This document shows, piece after piece, positions 26,126 through 34,683 of a stretch of 34,693 nt of DNA. Numbering within the stretch: the first letter of the stretch is position 1; each line of letters begins with the position of its first letter. Below the pieces are notes generated by a model. It did not search any database. It had not been told where the DNA came from and saw only the letters and a list, made by a program, of their open reading frames with translations. The stretch spans positions 1 to 34,693 of the forward strand of contig JAEUQO010000276.1 of the NCBI GenBank assembly GCA_016789605.1, read 5' to 3'. Made by a program: the position numbers and the translations under genes. The stretch is from Acidobacteriota bacterium. Lineage in GTDB: Bacteria; Acidobacteriota; Blastocatellia; RBC074.

Positions 26126-27058
26126 TTACAAAGGAATATCGCTGGCGGGTTCCGGGCGCGTCAGTTTCGTTGCCAGCCGCAAACGTGAAACGAGTACACC
26201 ACACACAATCAAAAGCGCACCGACCGCACGCAGCAAACTCAGTTTTTCGCCCAGCACAAGATATGCAAATACGGCGGCAGTCACAGGTTCAAGCGTATAA
26301 AAAATCACTGCGTGCGTAGAAGAAACTCGACCTTGTGCCCAGGTTTGTATCAAAGCAGCGACAAACGTCACCACAATGGCCATGTAACCGATCTGCCAGG
26401 CAAACTTCAGATCAAGTGGATTGGTGGAGTTTTCCCAACCCAGCAACCGCAACAGGAAAAATGCCAGATAGGCCAGCGTCGCCACCGTAATGACCTGAAA
26501 TGCGGCCAGCGCGCGGACATCGCTTTGGCTGGCAAAAGCGCTGGTTGCGGCAATGTGCGCCGCCCATCCCACTGCCGCCAGCAACACCAAAAAGTCACCC
26601 AGATTGATGGCTTCGGTGCCTTGCGGAAAGCTCAACACTACAAATCCGCCGATGGCAATGGCTAGCCCGGCGACGTGGTCGCGCGTCGGACGAGTGCGAA
26701 ACAGCGCGTAAGCCAGCAGCGGCGTGAAAACCAGATAAAGCCCGGTGATAAAACCAGCTTTGGATGCCTGGGTGAAAACAAGTCCGGCCACGTAAAACGC
26801 AATGCCCGCAAAACTACACAAGCCCAGCAATATGCCTTGCACGATTTCGCGTTTGCCGCTGCTGCGCAAATGCCGCGCAAATAAGAGCGCAAAACAAACC
26901 GCTGCCAGGCCAAAGCGCATGCTGGTGTAAAACGCAGGCGAATGCGAACTCAGAATGCTTTTGGTAATGACGTGCGAAGTGCCCCACATCAAAGCCAGCA
27001 CCAACAGCGCGCCATCAGATTGCCACGAAGATTTTTGCTTGGATTGCGTTTGATTCAT
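26126..27058 (-). CDS. EamA/DMT-family transporter
   Basis: 310 residues from ATG 27058 (MNQTQSKQKSSWQSD), chosen because it gives a short cytoplasmic tail before the first helix ALLVLALMWGTSHVI. A TTG at 27148, overlapping the DUF4230 stop, would add 30 residues and cannot be excluded. About ten hydrophobic helices in two EamA repeats are seen, the second beginning LGDFLVLLAAVGWAAHI and ending EPVTAAVFAYLVLGEKLSLL, a typical EamA signature. It is an inner-membrane metabolite exporter of unknown substrate. Third gene of a group after the methyltransferase and the DUF4230 gene. Confidence 0.9.
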   Translation of the reverse strand: MNQTQSKQKSSWQSDGALLVLALMWGTSHVITKSILSSHSPAFYTSMRFGLAAVCFALLFARHLRSSGKREIVQGILLGLCSFAGIAFYVAGLVFTQASKAGFITGLYLVFTPLLAYALFRTRPTRDHVAGLAIAIGGFVVLSFPQGTEAINLGDFLVLLAAVGWAAHIAATSAFASQSDVRALAAFQVITVATLAYLAFFLLRLLGWENSTNPLDLKFAWQIGYMAIVVTFVAALIQTWAQGRVSSTHAVIFYTLEPVTAAVFAYLVLGEKLSLLRAVGALLIVCGVLVSRLRLATKLTRPEPASDIPL

Positions 27059-27144
27059 TGCTTTATGGTTGGTCAATTCCTGGGCAAGATAGCTGACCCA
27101 ACCGACCCACCGCAAGCGCCCCGCCCAATCAAGCGCGGTCACCG

Positions 27145-27858
27145 TCAAGGACGTTTCCCCTCGCTTTTGAAATAGGGGCGCACGATGACTTGCTTACCCG
27201 TTGCGCCCAGCGATGATTCGAGCAATTGTTTGACCGAAGTAATCGCTTGCTCTTTGGCGGTCCGGGTAATTTCAGGCGACTTCCCCAATTGCTCCAGCGT
27301 AGGCCGAATCATCTTTTCGGTCGTTTGTTCCAACACATTGCCGGTCAGCGATTCCGTGCGCAAAAAATCCAGGTTGCGAATGATTTCGGCTTTGGCCAGA
27401 TCAGGATCAATGGATTGGATTTGCGGGTCGGGTAACGGCACAGACAACGTGCGCGTAGCGTCGTCATATTCAAATTGATCGCGATCAATCTGGTTCAAAT
27501 CCACGGCGTAATGAATCGTCGCTGGCACCAGCCGGATGACTTCAGCATTGCCATACCACTGCTCGTCGCGCTGACGAACCACGGCTTGGACATAAGCTTT
27601 GGTTGTCACCAAGCTGTTTTCGCGTTCGATTTTGAGCAACACCGAGCGCGCCGATTGCACGACCTTGCCGCCGGGTTTGAAAAAGCCCGTCACGTCGTCC
27701 AGCGTTTTGCCCGCCAGAATCAATCCGCTGGCGATCATCGCCAACAATAAACTGACCAGCGCCACCAGCTTCCAGGCAGCTTCGCTGGTTCCCTGCTCGT
27801 ATCCATAAGACGGCTCTTCGTAACGCGGCCTGCGCACCACACGAACGCGCCTATTCAT
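27145..27858 (-). CDS. DUF4230 domain membrane-anchored protein
   Basis: 237 residues. An Arg-rich N-terminus (MNRRVRVVRRPRYEE) precedes one membrane helix (about 30-50, LVALVSLLLAMIASGLILAG). The rest has the DUF4230 pattern, including VLLKIERENSLVTTKAYVQ, IHYAVDLNQIDRDQ and LSVPLPDPQIQSID. The soluble part should be outside the cytoplasm if the Arg-rich tail stays inside. Function is unknown for the family. The start overlaps the end of the methyltransferase gene by 8 bases; EamA transporter gene follows. Confidence 0.85.
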   Translation of the reverse strand: MNRRVRVVRRPRYEEPSYGYEQGTSEAAWKLVALVSLLLAMIASGLILAGKTLDDVTGFFKPGGKVVQSARSVLLKIERENSLVTTKAYVQAVVRQRDEQWYGNAEVIRLVPATIHYAVDLNQIDRDQFEYDDATRTLSVPLPDPQIQSIDPDLAKAEIIRNLDFLRTESLTGNVLEQTTEKMIRPTLEQLGKSPEITRTAKEQAITSVKQLLESSLGATGKQVIVRPYFKSEGKRP

Positions 27859-28801
27859 GCGCTTCCTCCTCTTGCAGTTGACCTAATTCACGGGCAAAGG
27901 GATTGCTGTTTTGCCAGCCAGTTCGCCCGGTTCGACGAAACCGCTCCAAACGCCGAATCGTGATCTCGCAAAAAATCGGGTCAATATCCATCGTCAAACA
28001 ACGCCTGCCAGCCATTTCCGCCGCCAACAACGTCGTCCCCGAATGCGCAAAAAAATCGAGGACGGTTTCGCCGGGCGCAGAACTGGCGTCAATGATGCGC
28101 GCAATCGCCTTCAGCGGTTTTTGCGCGTAACATCCGTTGACGTTCTCTTCCATGCGGTAAAACACTTGCTGTACATCTATCCAAACATTTCCGGCCCGCA
28201 ACGTTTCGCCACGTCCGCGCGCGGTGTTTTCGGTCAGCTCACCGCTGATGGTTTTGAAATACCCTTTCACGGTTTTGGGAATCTCGGTGTATTGCGGCGT
28301 GAAATGCGGCTTTCCCTTGATGTAATAGAGCAATTCCTGCCGCACACTCATCCAGTTTTGCTGTGTGCCGTATCCGCGTTGGTTGCGCAAGGTAATCAGG
28401 CTGCGCGAAATAAACCCGGTGCTGCGCATCATCAACATGATTTCGGGCAAGGGGGCAAATCCGTTGCGCTGGTCTGCGCCCAGCCATAAATAAAGACTGC
28501 TGTCTTTGGCTAGCACATCATCGGTGTTGCCAACGACACGTGCGCACCAGGCGACAAAATTGCTGACTTGTTGGGTTTCAAAGGCGATGAAGTTATACGG
28601 CAGATCATGAATGGCCAGCGTCGCTCGTTCTGTGGCGCAAAGCGTTTGCACGTCCTGAGACACCGCTGCATCCAGACAGCCCACCCGATGCCCCCGAAGC
28701 GGATCACGCCAGACTTGCCCCGGTTGCAACCGGCAAAAAGGCAGCAGTTTCGTGCGGAGCGTTTTGTCACGGTCAAGTCGCGCCAAAGGATGTTTGAGCA
28801 T
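27851..28801 (-). CDS. DNA methyltransferase (N4/N6 amino-methyltransferase fold)
   Basis: 316 residues. Order of motifs is beta-class: catalytic motif IV as DLPYN (66-70), a variable region, then KPLKAIARII (228-237), motif I as FFAHSGTT (250-257), and MDIDPIFCEI (271-280) closing the AdoMet site. Motif IV normally reads DPPY and motif I FxGSGTT, so both are slightly unusual. It would methylate adenine N6 or cytosine N4 in a target site that cannot be read from sequence. No restriction endonuclease is adjacent, so it is a solitary methyltransferase. The ATG at 28801 lacks a clear ribosome site, so the N-terminus is the least sure part. It overlaps the DUF4230 gene. Confidence 0.85.
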   Translation of the reverse strand: MLKHPLARLDRDKTLRTKLLPFCRLQPGQVWRDPLRGHRVGCLDAAVSQDVQTLCATERATLAIHDLPYNFIAFETQQVSNFVAWCARVVGNTDDVLAKDSSLYLWLGADQRNGFAPLPEIMLMMRSTGFISRSLITLRNQRGYGTQQNWMSVRQELLYYIKGKPHFTPQYTEIPKTVKGYFKTISGELTENTARGRGETLRAGNVWIDVQQVFYRMEENVNGCYAQKPLKAIARIIDASSAPGETVLDFFAHSGTTLLAAEMAGRRCLTMDIDPIFCEITIRRLERFRRTGRTGWQNSNPFARELGQLQEEEAHE

Positions 28802-28987
28802 ATGCGCAGTTTTTGGCCCGCAGTTTCCGGCAGTTTCTTTTGCGGCGTTGGCCAGCTCGGTACACGCCGAAAGTCAGGAAGCCCGCCCGCCGGGTGCCAG
28901 CGTTTGACAATGCATAGCAAACGACGCTAAATAGCCCGTTGCTAATTCCCTCATAATTCTGTGCTTTCCGTTTCCGAAGGGAGATAT

Positions 28988-30136
28988 ATGGATTATAACC
29001 TCGAACTTATCAAACGCTACGGCCGCGTGATGCTGGGGGGCGTCACTTCTCCCGTCATTTTGAATATTCTGATTACGTCGGTGTGCGATATGCGCTGTAC
29101 GCACTGTTTCTTTACCGAAGAACTGGACGACAAAGAGCGCAAAAAGCTGCAAATGACCACCGCGCAATTGCAACGCGTCAGCGAAACGCTGGGCGGGCGT
29201 TTGCCGATTTTGATCATTGCGGGCGGCGAACCATTCACACGCAAAGACCTGCCCGAAGTCGTACGCGCCTTTTACGAAAACAATCAGTTGGAGTCGGTAT
29301 ACCTGATGTCGAACGGCGGCATTCAGCAGCGCATCATGCCCGACGTGCAACGCATTCTGGACGAATGCCCCAACCTGAATGTCACCGTGGCGCTGGGCAT
29401 TGACGGATTGAAAGAAGACCACGAAAAGATTCGCGGCAAAGCCAATAGCTGGGACAAAGCCATCGGCACCGCCCGTCAATTGCAGGAAATCCAGAAAGAG
29501 ATTCCGCGCCTGGATGTGCAAACCTGCACCTGCTTTATGAATTCGAATCAGGATCGCATCTTTGAGTGGTACGACTTCCTGCGTTACGAATTGAAGCCCG
29601 ACAAAATCAACGTCAACTACATTCGTCCGCCGTCCAAAGACCCGCAGGAACTCAATATTGATTTGAGCCGCTATCGCAAACTTTCTGCGCTGATTGATGA
29701 CGATTCACAGCGCGGCGTGATCAAGAACCACTACAAAGGCAAAGGCGGATATTTCAAAGCGGCGGTAGACATTTACATGCACGAGTTGATCGCGCGCACC
29801 GAACTGGAGCAAAAAGCCCAGTTGCGCTGTTTTGCCGGCACCACGGGCGGCGTGATTTATGACGAAGGCACCGTGTCGAGTTGCGAAAACCTCGATTCGA
29901 TTGGCAATCTGCGTGATTACAACTGGGATTTCTGGGCGCTGTGGAATTCGCCCGAACTGGCGGCGCGTCGTCAGCAAATCAAAAACGGTTGTTTTTGCAC
30001 GCACGAATCGAACTGCTATTACCCGTCGCTGGCGTTCAACCCGAAACATCTGGTGCAGATCAAAAAGCTGGAACGACAACTGAAAAAGTCGCACACGGCA
30101 GAAACGCAACCGGCGCTGGCTCCGCGTCACGCTTAG
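28988..30136 (+). CDS. Radical SAM protein with C-terminal cysteine cluster
   Basis: 382 residues from ATG 28988, with AGGGAG five bases upstream. The radical SAM motif is Cys33-x3-Cys37-x2-Cys40 (CDMRCTHC), and GGEPFTRKD at 79-87 binds SAM. The C-terminal part (270-350) has five more cysteines, C281, C299, C335, C337 and C343, similar to a SPASM/twitch auxiliary Fe-S site. Such proteins modify peptides, or act in lipid and cofactor synthesis. Substrate unknown: no small precursor peptide is seen next to it, and the next well-supported gene is a lipid-type glycosyltransferase, which hints at lipid or glycolipid modification. The methyltransferase gene is divergent. Confidence 0.88.
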   Translation: MDYNLELIKRYGRVMLGGVTSPVILNILITSVCDMRCTHCFFTEELDDKERKKLQMTTAQLQRVSETLGGRLPILIIAGGEPFTRKDLPEVVRAFYENNQLESVYLMSNGGIQQRIMPDVQRILDECPNLNVTVALGIDGLKEDHEKIRGKANSWDKAIGTARQLQEIQKEIPRLDVQTCTCFMNSNQDRIFEWYDFLRYELKPDKINVNYIRPPSKDPQELNIDLSRYRKLSALIDDDSQRGVIKNHYKGKGGYFKAAVDIYMHELIARTELEQKAQLRCFAGTTGGVIYDEGTVSSCENLDSIGNLRDYNWDFWALWNSPELAARRQQIKNGCFCTHESNCYYPSLAFNPKHLVQIKKLERQLKKSHTAETQPALAPRHA

Positions 30137-30184
30137 ACCGCAAAACCAGATGCGCTGAATTTGCGCAAGTCTTGATCAACAACC

Positions 30185-30415
30185 ATGTACCTGAGCGGTG
30201 AACCATACTGCTCAGGTACGATGCCTTCAATCACGATGGTCACGGTGGATAAAAGCATCCCGTATCAAAACAACTTCACAGACAAGAAGAGCATTGTCAT
30301 TACCTTCCTCGTCAAACGAAACAAGGTTGCATACGAATTGCCGTTGATCCCACAAGCCATCCGGTCGTGGCAAAACGCCGCTTCAGGTCAAGTCATCAAT
30401 CTCTCGCAATACTAA
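30185..30415 (+). CDS. Small open frame, doubtful gene
   Basis: 76 codons between the radical SAM and glycosyltransferase genes. It could start at 30185 or at the ATGs at 30221 and 30236. The inner part reads DKKSIVITFLVKRNKVAYELPLIP, which looks protein-like, but I recognise no family and there is no good ribosome binding site. The first 30 bases lie in a 10-bp inverted repeat. It could be a small real protein, a decayed gene, or chance. Confidence 0.3.
   Translation: MYLSGEPYCSGTMPSITMVTVDKSIPYQNNFTDKKSIVITFLVKRNKVAYELPLIPQAIRSWQNAASGQVINLSQY
30187..30219. repeat. 10-bp perfect inverted repeat after the radical SAM gene
   Basis: GTACCTGAGC (30187-30196) and GCTCAGGTAC (30210-30219) flank a 13-base loop, 50 bases after the radical SAM stop. 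It may be a transcript-end hairpin or a protein binding site for the following gene. No T-run follows. Confidence 0.65.
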
Positions 30416-30435
30416 CGCTGCTGTCGAGGCCAACA

Positions 30436-31659
30436 ATGGCAGATGAAACGTCAAAAAAATTCCTGATCATCACGTCTGAAACCGGCGGCGGTCATACCAG
30501 CGCCGCAGCCGCAATTGCCGACGGGCTGAAACGGTTTGCTGCGCCGGATTGCCTGGTCAATGTCGTGCGCGCGATTGAAGAATCGCATTACCTGGCGGGA
30601 AAACTGGCCGAGCTGTACAACTACCTGCTGCGTTACCATCAGCCCTTGATGAAGTATTACTACTGGGCGATTGAACGCTTTCGACCCAACGAATCTCATT
30701 TTCTATACCGGATGACGTCGCGCTATGTCGGGCAATTGTTCGACAAATACTGCCCGCAAGTCATCGTGTCAGTGCACCCGATGACGCAGCATTTCTTTGC
30801 GCGCGCGCTGCGAGATTTCGGGTTGCTCGATCGCATTCCGCTGGTCACCGTCGTGACAGACCCGTGCTATGGGTTCTGGCGCGGCTGGGCCTGTGACGAT
30901 GTCAGTTTATATCTGGTGGCGACAGAAGAAGCCCGCCAACAGTTGCTGGATTATGGCGTGCCGGAAGACAAAATCCGTATTTGCGGCATTCCGATTCATC
31001 CCAAGTTTGAATTTCAAAGCGAAGATCAAAAACTGGCTGCGCGTGAAGATTTGGGTCTGAATCCCGAAAAGTTTACGGTTTTCATCAACGCCGGTTGGGT
31101 CGGTGGCGGTAACATCCCGCGCATTTTCGAACAGATGGTCGAACAAGGCGCGCAGATTCGCGACACCCAGGCAGTCTTTCTGGCCGGACGAAACGAAGAA
31201 TTGCGTAAGAAGATTTCTGCCCTGGCAACACGTGCGCCGTTTGAAACGAAAGTGCTCGGCTATTCAAACGCGATGGAAAAGCTGATGTCCGCGGCGGATG
31301 TGATGGTTTCCAAACTCGGTGGCCTGACAACGTTTGAAGCGCTGGCGACGCGTTTGCCGATCATCGCCGATACGACCACGCCGCCCATGCCGCAGGAATC
31401 ACAGACCGCCAACCTGATCGAACGTCATCAGGCAGGCGTATTGCTCAAACGCTCAATCGAAATTGTGCCGATCATTCGCCGGTTGTTACACGATCCGGCG
31501 GAACACACGGCCATGCGCCAGGCGGCGGCAAGCATCGCCCGGCCAGACGCTACCAAACGAATTGTGGGTGAGTTGATGCGCAAACTGGAAGAGCGCGTTC
31601 ACGCGCCCACACAAACAACCGCGCCGGACAAACCACTCAGTTACCCCGTCGCAAGTTAG
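30436..31659 (+). CDS. MGDG-synthase-like glycosyltransferase (GT28 type)
   Basis: 407 residues from ATG 30436, with GAGG about seven bases upstream. The N-terminal domain has SETGGGHTSAAAAIADGL (14-31), the signature of the monogalactosyldiacylglycerol synthase family, and VTVVTDPCYGFWRGWA. The C-terminal GT-B half carries NAGWVGGGNIP and the sugar-nucleotide site VSKLGGLTTFEAL. The family moves galactose or glucose onto diacylglycerol at the membrane. Here the acceptor and sugar are not known. It is followed by an SDR gene and preceded by a radical SAM gene, a set that could act in glycolipid formation. Confidence 0.88.
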   Translation: MADETSKKFLIITSETGGGHTSAAAAIADGLKRFAAPDCLVNVVRAIEESHYLAGKLAELYNYLLRYHQPLMKYYYWAIERFRPNESHFLYRMTSRYVGQLFDKYCPQVIVSVHPMTQHFFARALRDFGLLDRIPLVTVVTDPCYGFWRGWACDDVSLYLVATEEARQQLLDYGVPEDKIRICGIPIHPKFEFQSEDQKLAAREDLGLNPEKFTVFINAGWVGGGNIPRIFEQMVEQGAQIRDTQAVFLAGRNEELRKKISALATRAPFETKVLGYSNAMEKLMSAADVMVSKLGGLTTFEALATRLPIIADTTTPPMPQESQTANLIERHQAGVLLKRSIEIVPIIRRLLHDPAEHTAMRQAAASIARPDATKRIVGELMRKLEERVHAPTQTTAPDKPLSYPVAS

Positions 31660-31696
31660 CTGTTAATTCATCATCGTTCCTCTTTGACGAAGCTTT

Positions 31697-32443
31697 ATGG
31701 GTTTGCTCGAAGGAAAGAAAGCCATCATTACCGGGGGCTCGCGCGGCATCGGACGCGCGTTATGTGAAATCTTTGCGCGCGAAGGCGCAGACGTCGCCTT
31801 CAACTATCATTCGCGCGACGATCTGGCGCAGGAAGTGCTGGCCAAAATTGAAGGGTATGGCCGACGCGGACTGGCTTATAAGATATCGGTCACTGATCGG
31901 CCCGCCATTAACAAGATGGTGCGCGAAATCCACCATGAATTCGGCAGGATTGACATTCTGGTCAACAACGCCGCCATCAATCGTGGCGACAATTTCGCGA
32001 CCATGACCGAACACGCCTGGCATCAGGTGATTGATACCAACGTCCACAGCCTGTTTAACGTCACCAAACCGGTGTTCAAACACATGCTGCGGCAACGGTC
32101 TGGCCACATTCTGAACATCAGCAGCATTGGCGCGATCCGCGCACTGCCGACGGCGGTGCACTATGCGACGTCAAAAGCGGCGGTCATCGGCTTCACCAAA
32201 TGTCTGTCACGTGAAGCCGCGCCGTTTGGCGTGGCGGTCAACGCGATTGCGGCGGGCATTTTCGATACCGATTTGGGTGATGCGCTGCCTGACCGCTTGC
32301 TCGAATTGCACCAATTCTGGGCCGCGCGCGGACGACGCGGTATGCCCGAAGAGCTGGCCGAATTTGCCGCGTTTATGGTTTCTGATCGAAACAGTTACAT
32401 GATCGGCGAAGTCGTCACCGTTGACGGCGGCAGCGTGACCTAA
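31697..32443 (+). CDS. Short-chain dehydrogenase/reductase (FabG-like)
   Basis: 248 residues, the classical SDR length. The cofactor loop is TGGSRGIG (12-19), then NNAAIN (90-95). The catalytic set includes Ser142-Ser143 in NISSIG, Tyr156 and Lys160 in YATSK. It ends IGEVVTVDGGSVT, the FabG-type finish. By fold it would be an NADP-dependent 3-oxoacyl-ACP or other ketone reductase; the substrate is not clear. Cofactor choice is not certain. It lies 37 bases downstream of the glycosyltransferase and may be co-transcribed. Confidence 0.88.
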   Translation: MGLLEGKKAIITGGSRGIGRALCEIFAREGADVAFNYHSRDDLAQEVLAKIEGYGRRGLAYKISVTDRPAINKMVREIHHEFGRIDILVNNAAINRGDNFATMTEHAWHQVIDTNVHSLFNVTKPVFKHMLRQRSGHILNISSIGAIRALPTAVHYATSKAAVIGFTKCLSREAAPFGVAVNAIAAGIFDTDLGDALPDRLLELHQFWAARGRRGMPEELAEFAAFMVSDRNSYMIGEVVTVDGGSVT

Positions 32444-32509
32444 AGATTCAGGTTTGTTTGCGCCGATTTGGCTCGGTTCTTCCCAACCGTTTTTCCAACC
32501 ACAATCACA

Positions 32510-33112
32510 GTGAAACGAATTGGCATTCTGATTTCGGGACGCGGTTCAAACATGCTCGCGCTGGCTGACGCCATCGGCGACGGGCGCATCCCGGACGCTG
32601 AAATCGCGCTGGTCATCAGCAACATTTCCGATGCCGCGGGGTTGGCATTGGCGCGCGCGCGCGGTATCGAGACCGTCGTCCTCAATCACAAAGGCAAACC
32701 GCGCGAAGAACACGACCGCGCAATGGCGGCTGAGTTGCAACGTGTCGGCGTGGATTTGATCTGTCTCGCAGGCTATATGCGCTTGCTCTCGCCCTGGTTC
32801 ACGCGCAACTTTTCGCAACGCATCCTGAACATCCATCCTTCACTGCTGCCATCGTTTCCGGGTCTGGATGCACAACGGCAAGCGCTGGCATATGGCGTCA
32901 AATTCACTGGTTGTACCGTTCATCTGGTGGACGAAGAACTCGATCACGGCCCCATCATCAAACAGGCCGTTGTGCCCGTTTTGCCCGACGACACCGAAGC
33001 CACGCTGTCTGCCCGCATCCTGGCCGAAGAACACAAGGTCTATGCCGAAGCCGTTGCCCTGTTGCTCAGCGGGCGATACCAGATCGAAGGCCGCCGCATC
33101 ATCGAAAGCTGA
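32510..33112 (+). CDS. purN: Phosphoribosylglycinamide formyltransferase
   Basis: 200 residues from the GTG at 32510 (MKRIGILISGRGSN), which places the first strand directly after the start; longer readings add unrelated residues. No clear ribosome site is visible. Catalytic residues are Asn107, His109 (NIHPSLLPSF) and Asp145 (DEELDHGPII). It formylates GAR with 10-formyl-THF in purine synthesis. The 66-base gap after the SDR gene has no clear promoter. Confidence 0.94.
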   Translation: MKRIGILISGRGSNMLALADAIGDGRIPDAEIALVISNISDAAGLALARARGIETVVLNHKGKPREEHDRAMAAELQRVGVDLICLAGYMRLLSPWFTRNFSQRILNIHPSLLPSFPGLDAQRQALAYGVKFTGCTVHLVDEELDHGPIIKQAVVPVLPDDTEATLSARILAEEHKVYAEAVALLLSGRYQIEGRRIIES

Positions 33113-33304
33113 TTCCTTTCGCACGACGCGTTGCGCTTGCCCGACCACCTGACCACACTCTCTGCGTCCTCTTTCAAAATTTCCCGCGCCTGACCTGATA
33201 CCAATTGGCCGCCGTTCTCGATTTTCTCAGTGACGGACAAAAAAACGCCCAACAATGAAATGGGCATTGATCTCGTTGCTTAACAGGATGAATGGAGGCC
33301 AATT

Positions 33305-33526
33305 ATGAAACTCAGTCAAAAACTTTCTGCGCTGATCTTGTCAGAATCCACCGTGGGTGCGCTGGGAACGGCAATTATGGTCGTGTTGTTTTTCTTTGCC
33401 TTCCTCGCAACCTCGACACCGCCAAACGCCCAAACCATGCGTACGGAATCGCACGAACCGCAAATCATTTTTGTCGAAAGTGGTGAAAACGTCGAAAACA
33501 GTGACCTGGCTAGCCTGACGCGCTGA
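33305..33526 (+). CDS. Small single-pass membrane protein, unknown
   Basis: 73 residues with TGGAGG seven bases before the ATG. A hydrophobic segment (about 17-37, ending VVLFFFAFLAT) is followed by a short polar tail with several acidic residues (IIFVESGENVENSDL). It could be a signal anchor or a signal peptide with cleavage near NAQT. I do not recognise a family. The ribosome site and hydrophobic core suggest it is real. It stands between purN and the Nudix gene with its own leader. Confidence 0.6.
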   Translation: MKLSQKLSALILSESTVGALGTAIMVVLFFFAFLATSTPPNAQTMRTESHEPQIIFVESGENVENSDLASLTR

Positions 33527-33633
33527 GCCTGCCTGACTCTGGATCACTGGCGCTGACGGCGTATCAAACTGGAAGAGAAAAATCGGATCGAGCCTTCGGC
33601 GCTTGCGCGTTCTGCGCTAAGCTGGCGCGCAAG

Positions 33634-34104
33634 ATGCTGATGGATTTGCTGGGAAAATTGTGGCGACGATTGCCCAAGCGTGTGCGGCGCTGGGGCGTCT
33701 TGCTCACCGAAGCGCGTTTCACCGTGACGGTCGGCGCAGTCGTGCTAGACGGTCACGGTCGCGTCTTGTTGTTACGCCATCGCTTTCGACCGCAAAGCGG
33801 TTGGGGCATTCCAGGCGGCTTTTTGCTGTCGCAAGAACAGCCAGAAGCCGCCTTGCGCCGTGAGTTACAGGAAGAAATCGGCTTGGTCGTTACAGACGTT
33901 GAGTTGGCGTTTGCGTGCGCCTTGCATCGGTATCAGCAAGTCGAACTGATCTTTCGTTGTCGCCCCCTGACGGACGATTCGTCATTCACACTCAACCATA
34001 GAGAAATTCACCAGGCCGACTGGTTTGCGCCCACAGAACTGCCAATCGAACTCTCAGCAGATCAACGAACCTTGCTGGCCCGCGCGCTGACTCTCCCCCG
34101 ATAA
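33634..34104 (+). CDS. Nudix hydrolase
   Basis: 156 residues. The Nudix box is complete at residues 62-84: Gly62, Glu68, then RELQEEIGL (76-84), fitting G-x5-E-x7-REUXEEXGU. Before it, FTVTVGAVVLDGHGRVLLLRHR is the usual first strand pair, and GWGIPGGF leads into the box. It cleaves a nucleoside diphosphate linked to some moiety; the substrate cannot be told. The N-terminal 25 residues are basic (LWRRLPKRVRRW) and may bind membrane or nucleic acid. ATG 33634 is preceded by weak ribosome site only. Confidence 0.9.
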   Translation: MLMDLLGKLWRRLPKRVRRWGVLLTEARFTVTVGAVVLDGHGRVLLLRHRFRPQSGWGIPGGFLLSQEQPEAALRRELQEEIGLVVTDVELAFACALHRYQQVELIFRCRPLTDDSSFTLNHREIHQADWFAPTELPIELSADQRTLLARALTLPR

Positions 34105-34273
34105 CACAGCAACATTGACGGTCTCTCGACCGTCGTGCAGTATCAGCCTGACGCCGGATTTCACTGGCGAGCAGCGACTCAAGCAGGTTGTTCGCAGGCT
34201 GCGCCTGACGGCCAGCTATCGCGAAACAATCCTGAGGCATGGCGAAAACCTGGAACCCGAAAGCAAAAAATCT

Positions 34274-34576
34274 ATGTTTGTTCACTCTGTCTATTTCTGG
34301 CTGAAACCTGATTTAAGCGAAGAAGACCGCGCCAAATTCTGGGCGGGTGTGCGTTCGTTAACTACAATCGAATCTGTGCGGCAAGGATATGTGGGTACGC
34401 CTGCGGCAACGGATCGCCCCATCATTGATCGGTCATATTCTTGTGCATTGGTCGTCGCATTTGACGACGATGCAGGCCATGAAGCGTATCAGGTGCATCC
34501 TGTGCACGATCGCTTTCGCGAAGAATGCGCTTCGTGTTGGGACAAAGTGCTGATCTATGACGCAATCACAGAATAG
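34274..34576 (+). CDS. Dabb-domain (stress-responsive alpha/beta barrel) protein
   Basis: 100 residues from ATG 34274. It opens MFVHSVYFWLKPDLSEEDRAKF, has GYVGTPAATDRPIIDRSYSCALVVAFDD in the middle and ends HPVHDRFREEC...VLIYDAI, a clear Dabb pattern. An in-frame longer reading from 34115 adds 53 residues without family match. The family forms dimeric ferredoxin-like barrels; roles vary and none can be assigned here. No good ribosome site is seen. Confidence 0.85.
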   Translation: MFVHSVYFWLKPDLSEEDRAKFWAGVRSLTTIESVRQGYVGTPAATDRPIIDRSYSCALVVAFDDDAGHEAYQVHPVHDRFREECASCWDKVLIYDAITE

Positions 34577-34615
34577 TTCGCGTCCCAGATCAGATTTCAT
34601 TTTGGCGTATGGGAA

Positions 34616-34683
34616 TTGCCACAGAGGCGCAGAGCCACAGAGGCTTCTAAGCATTTCTCTGAGCCTCCGTGACTCTGTGGCCA
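34616..34683. repeat. Inverted repeat of CACAGAG words at the right edge
   Basis: GCCACAGAG (34618-34626) pairs with CTCTGTGGC (34673-34681). Inside, CAGAG and CACAGAGG recur on the left (34629, 34636), and CTCTGAGCCTC and CTCTG on the right. Thus a mirror-like hairpin of repeated words stands 40 bases after the Dabb gene. It may be its terminator, though no T-run follows. Similar CACAGAG repeats are, as I recall, widespread in several bacterial phyla. Confidence 0.65.

Noticed and set aside
28988..30136. Naming the radical SAM protein as a membrane-spanning-lipid or ether-lipid synthase, or a peptide maturase
   Set aside because: Neither length nor motifs allow a specific choice, and no precursor peptide is seen.
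33240..33275. Hairpin GCCCA...TGGGC beside a run of A, possible minus-strand terminator
   Set aside because: Only five pairs, and no minus-strand gene upstream that would need it; on the plus strand there is no T-run.
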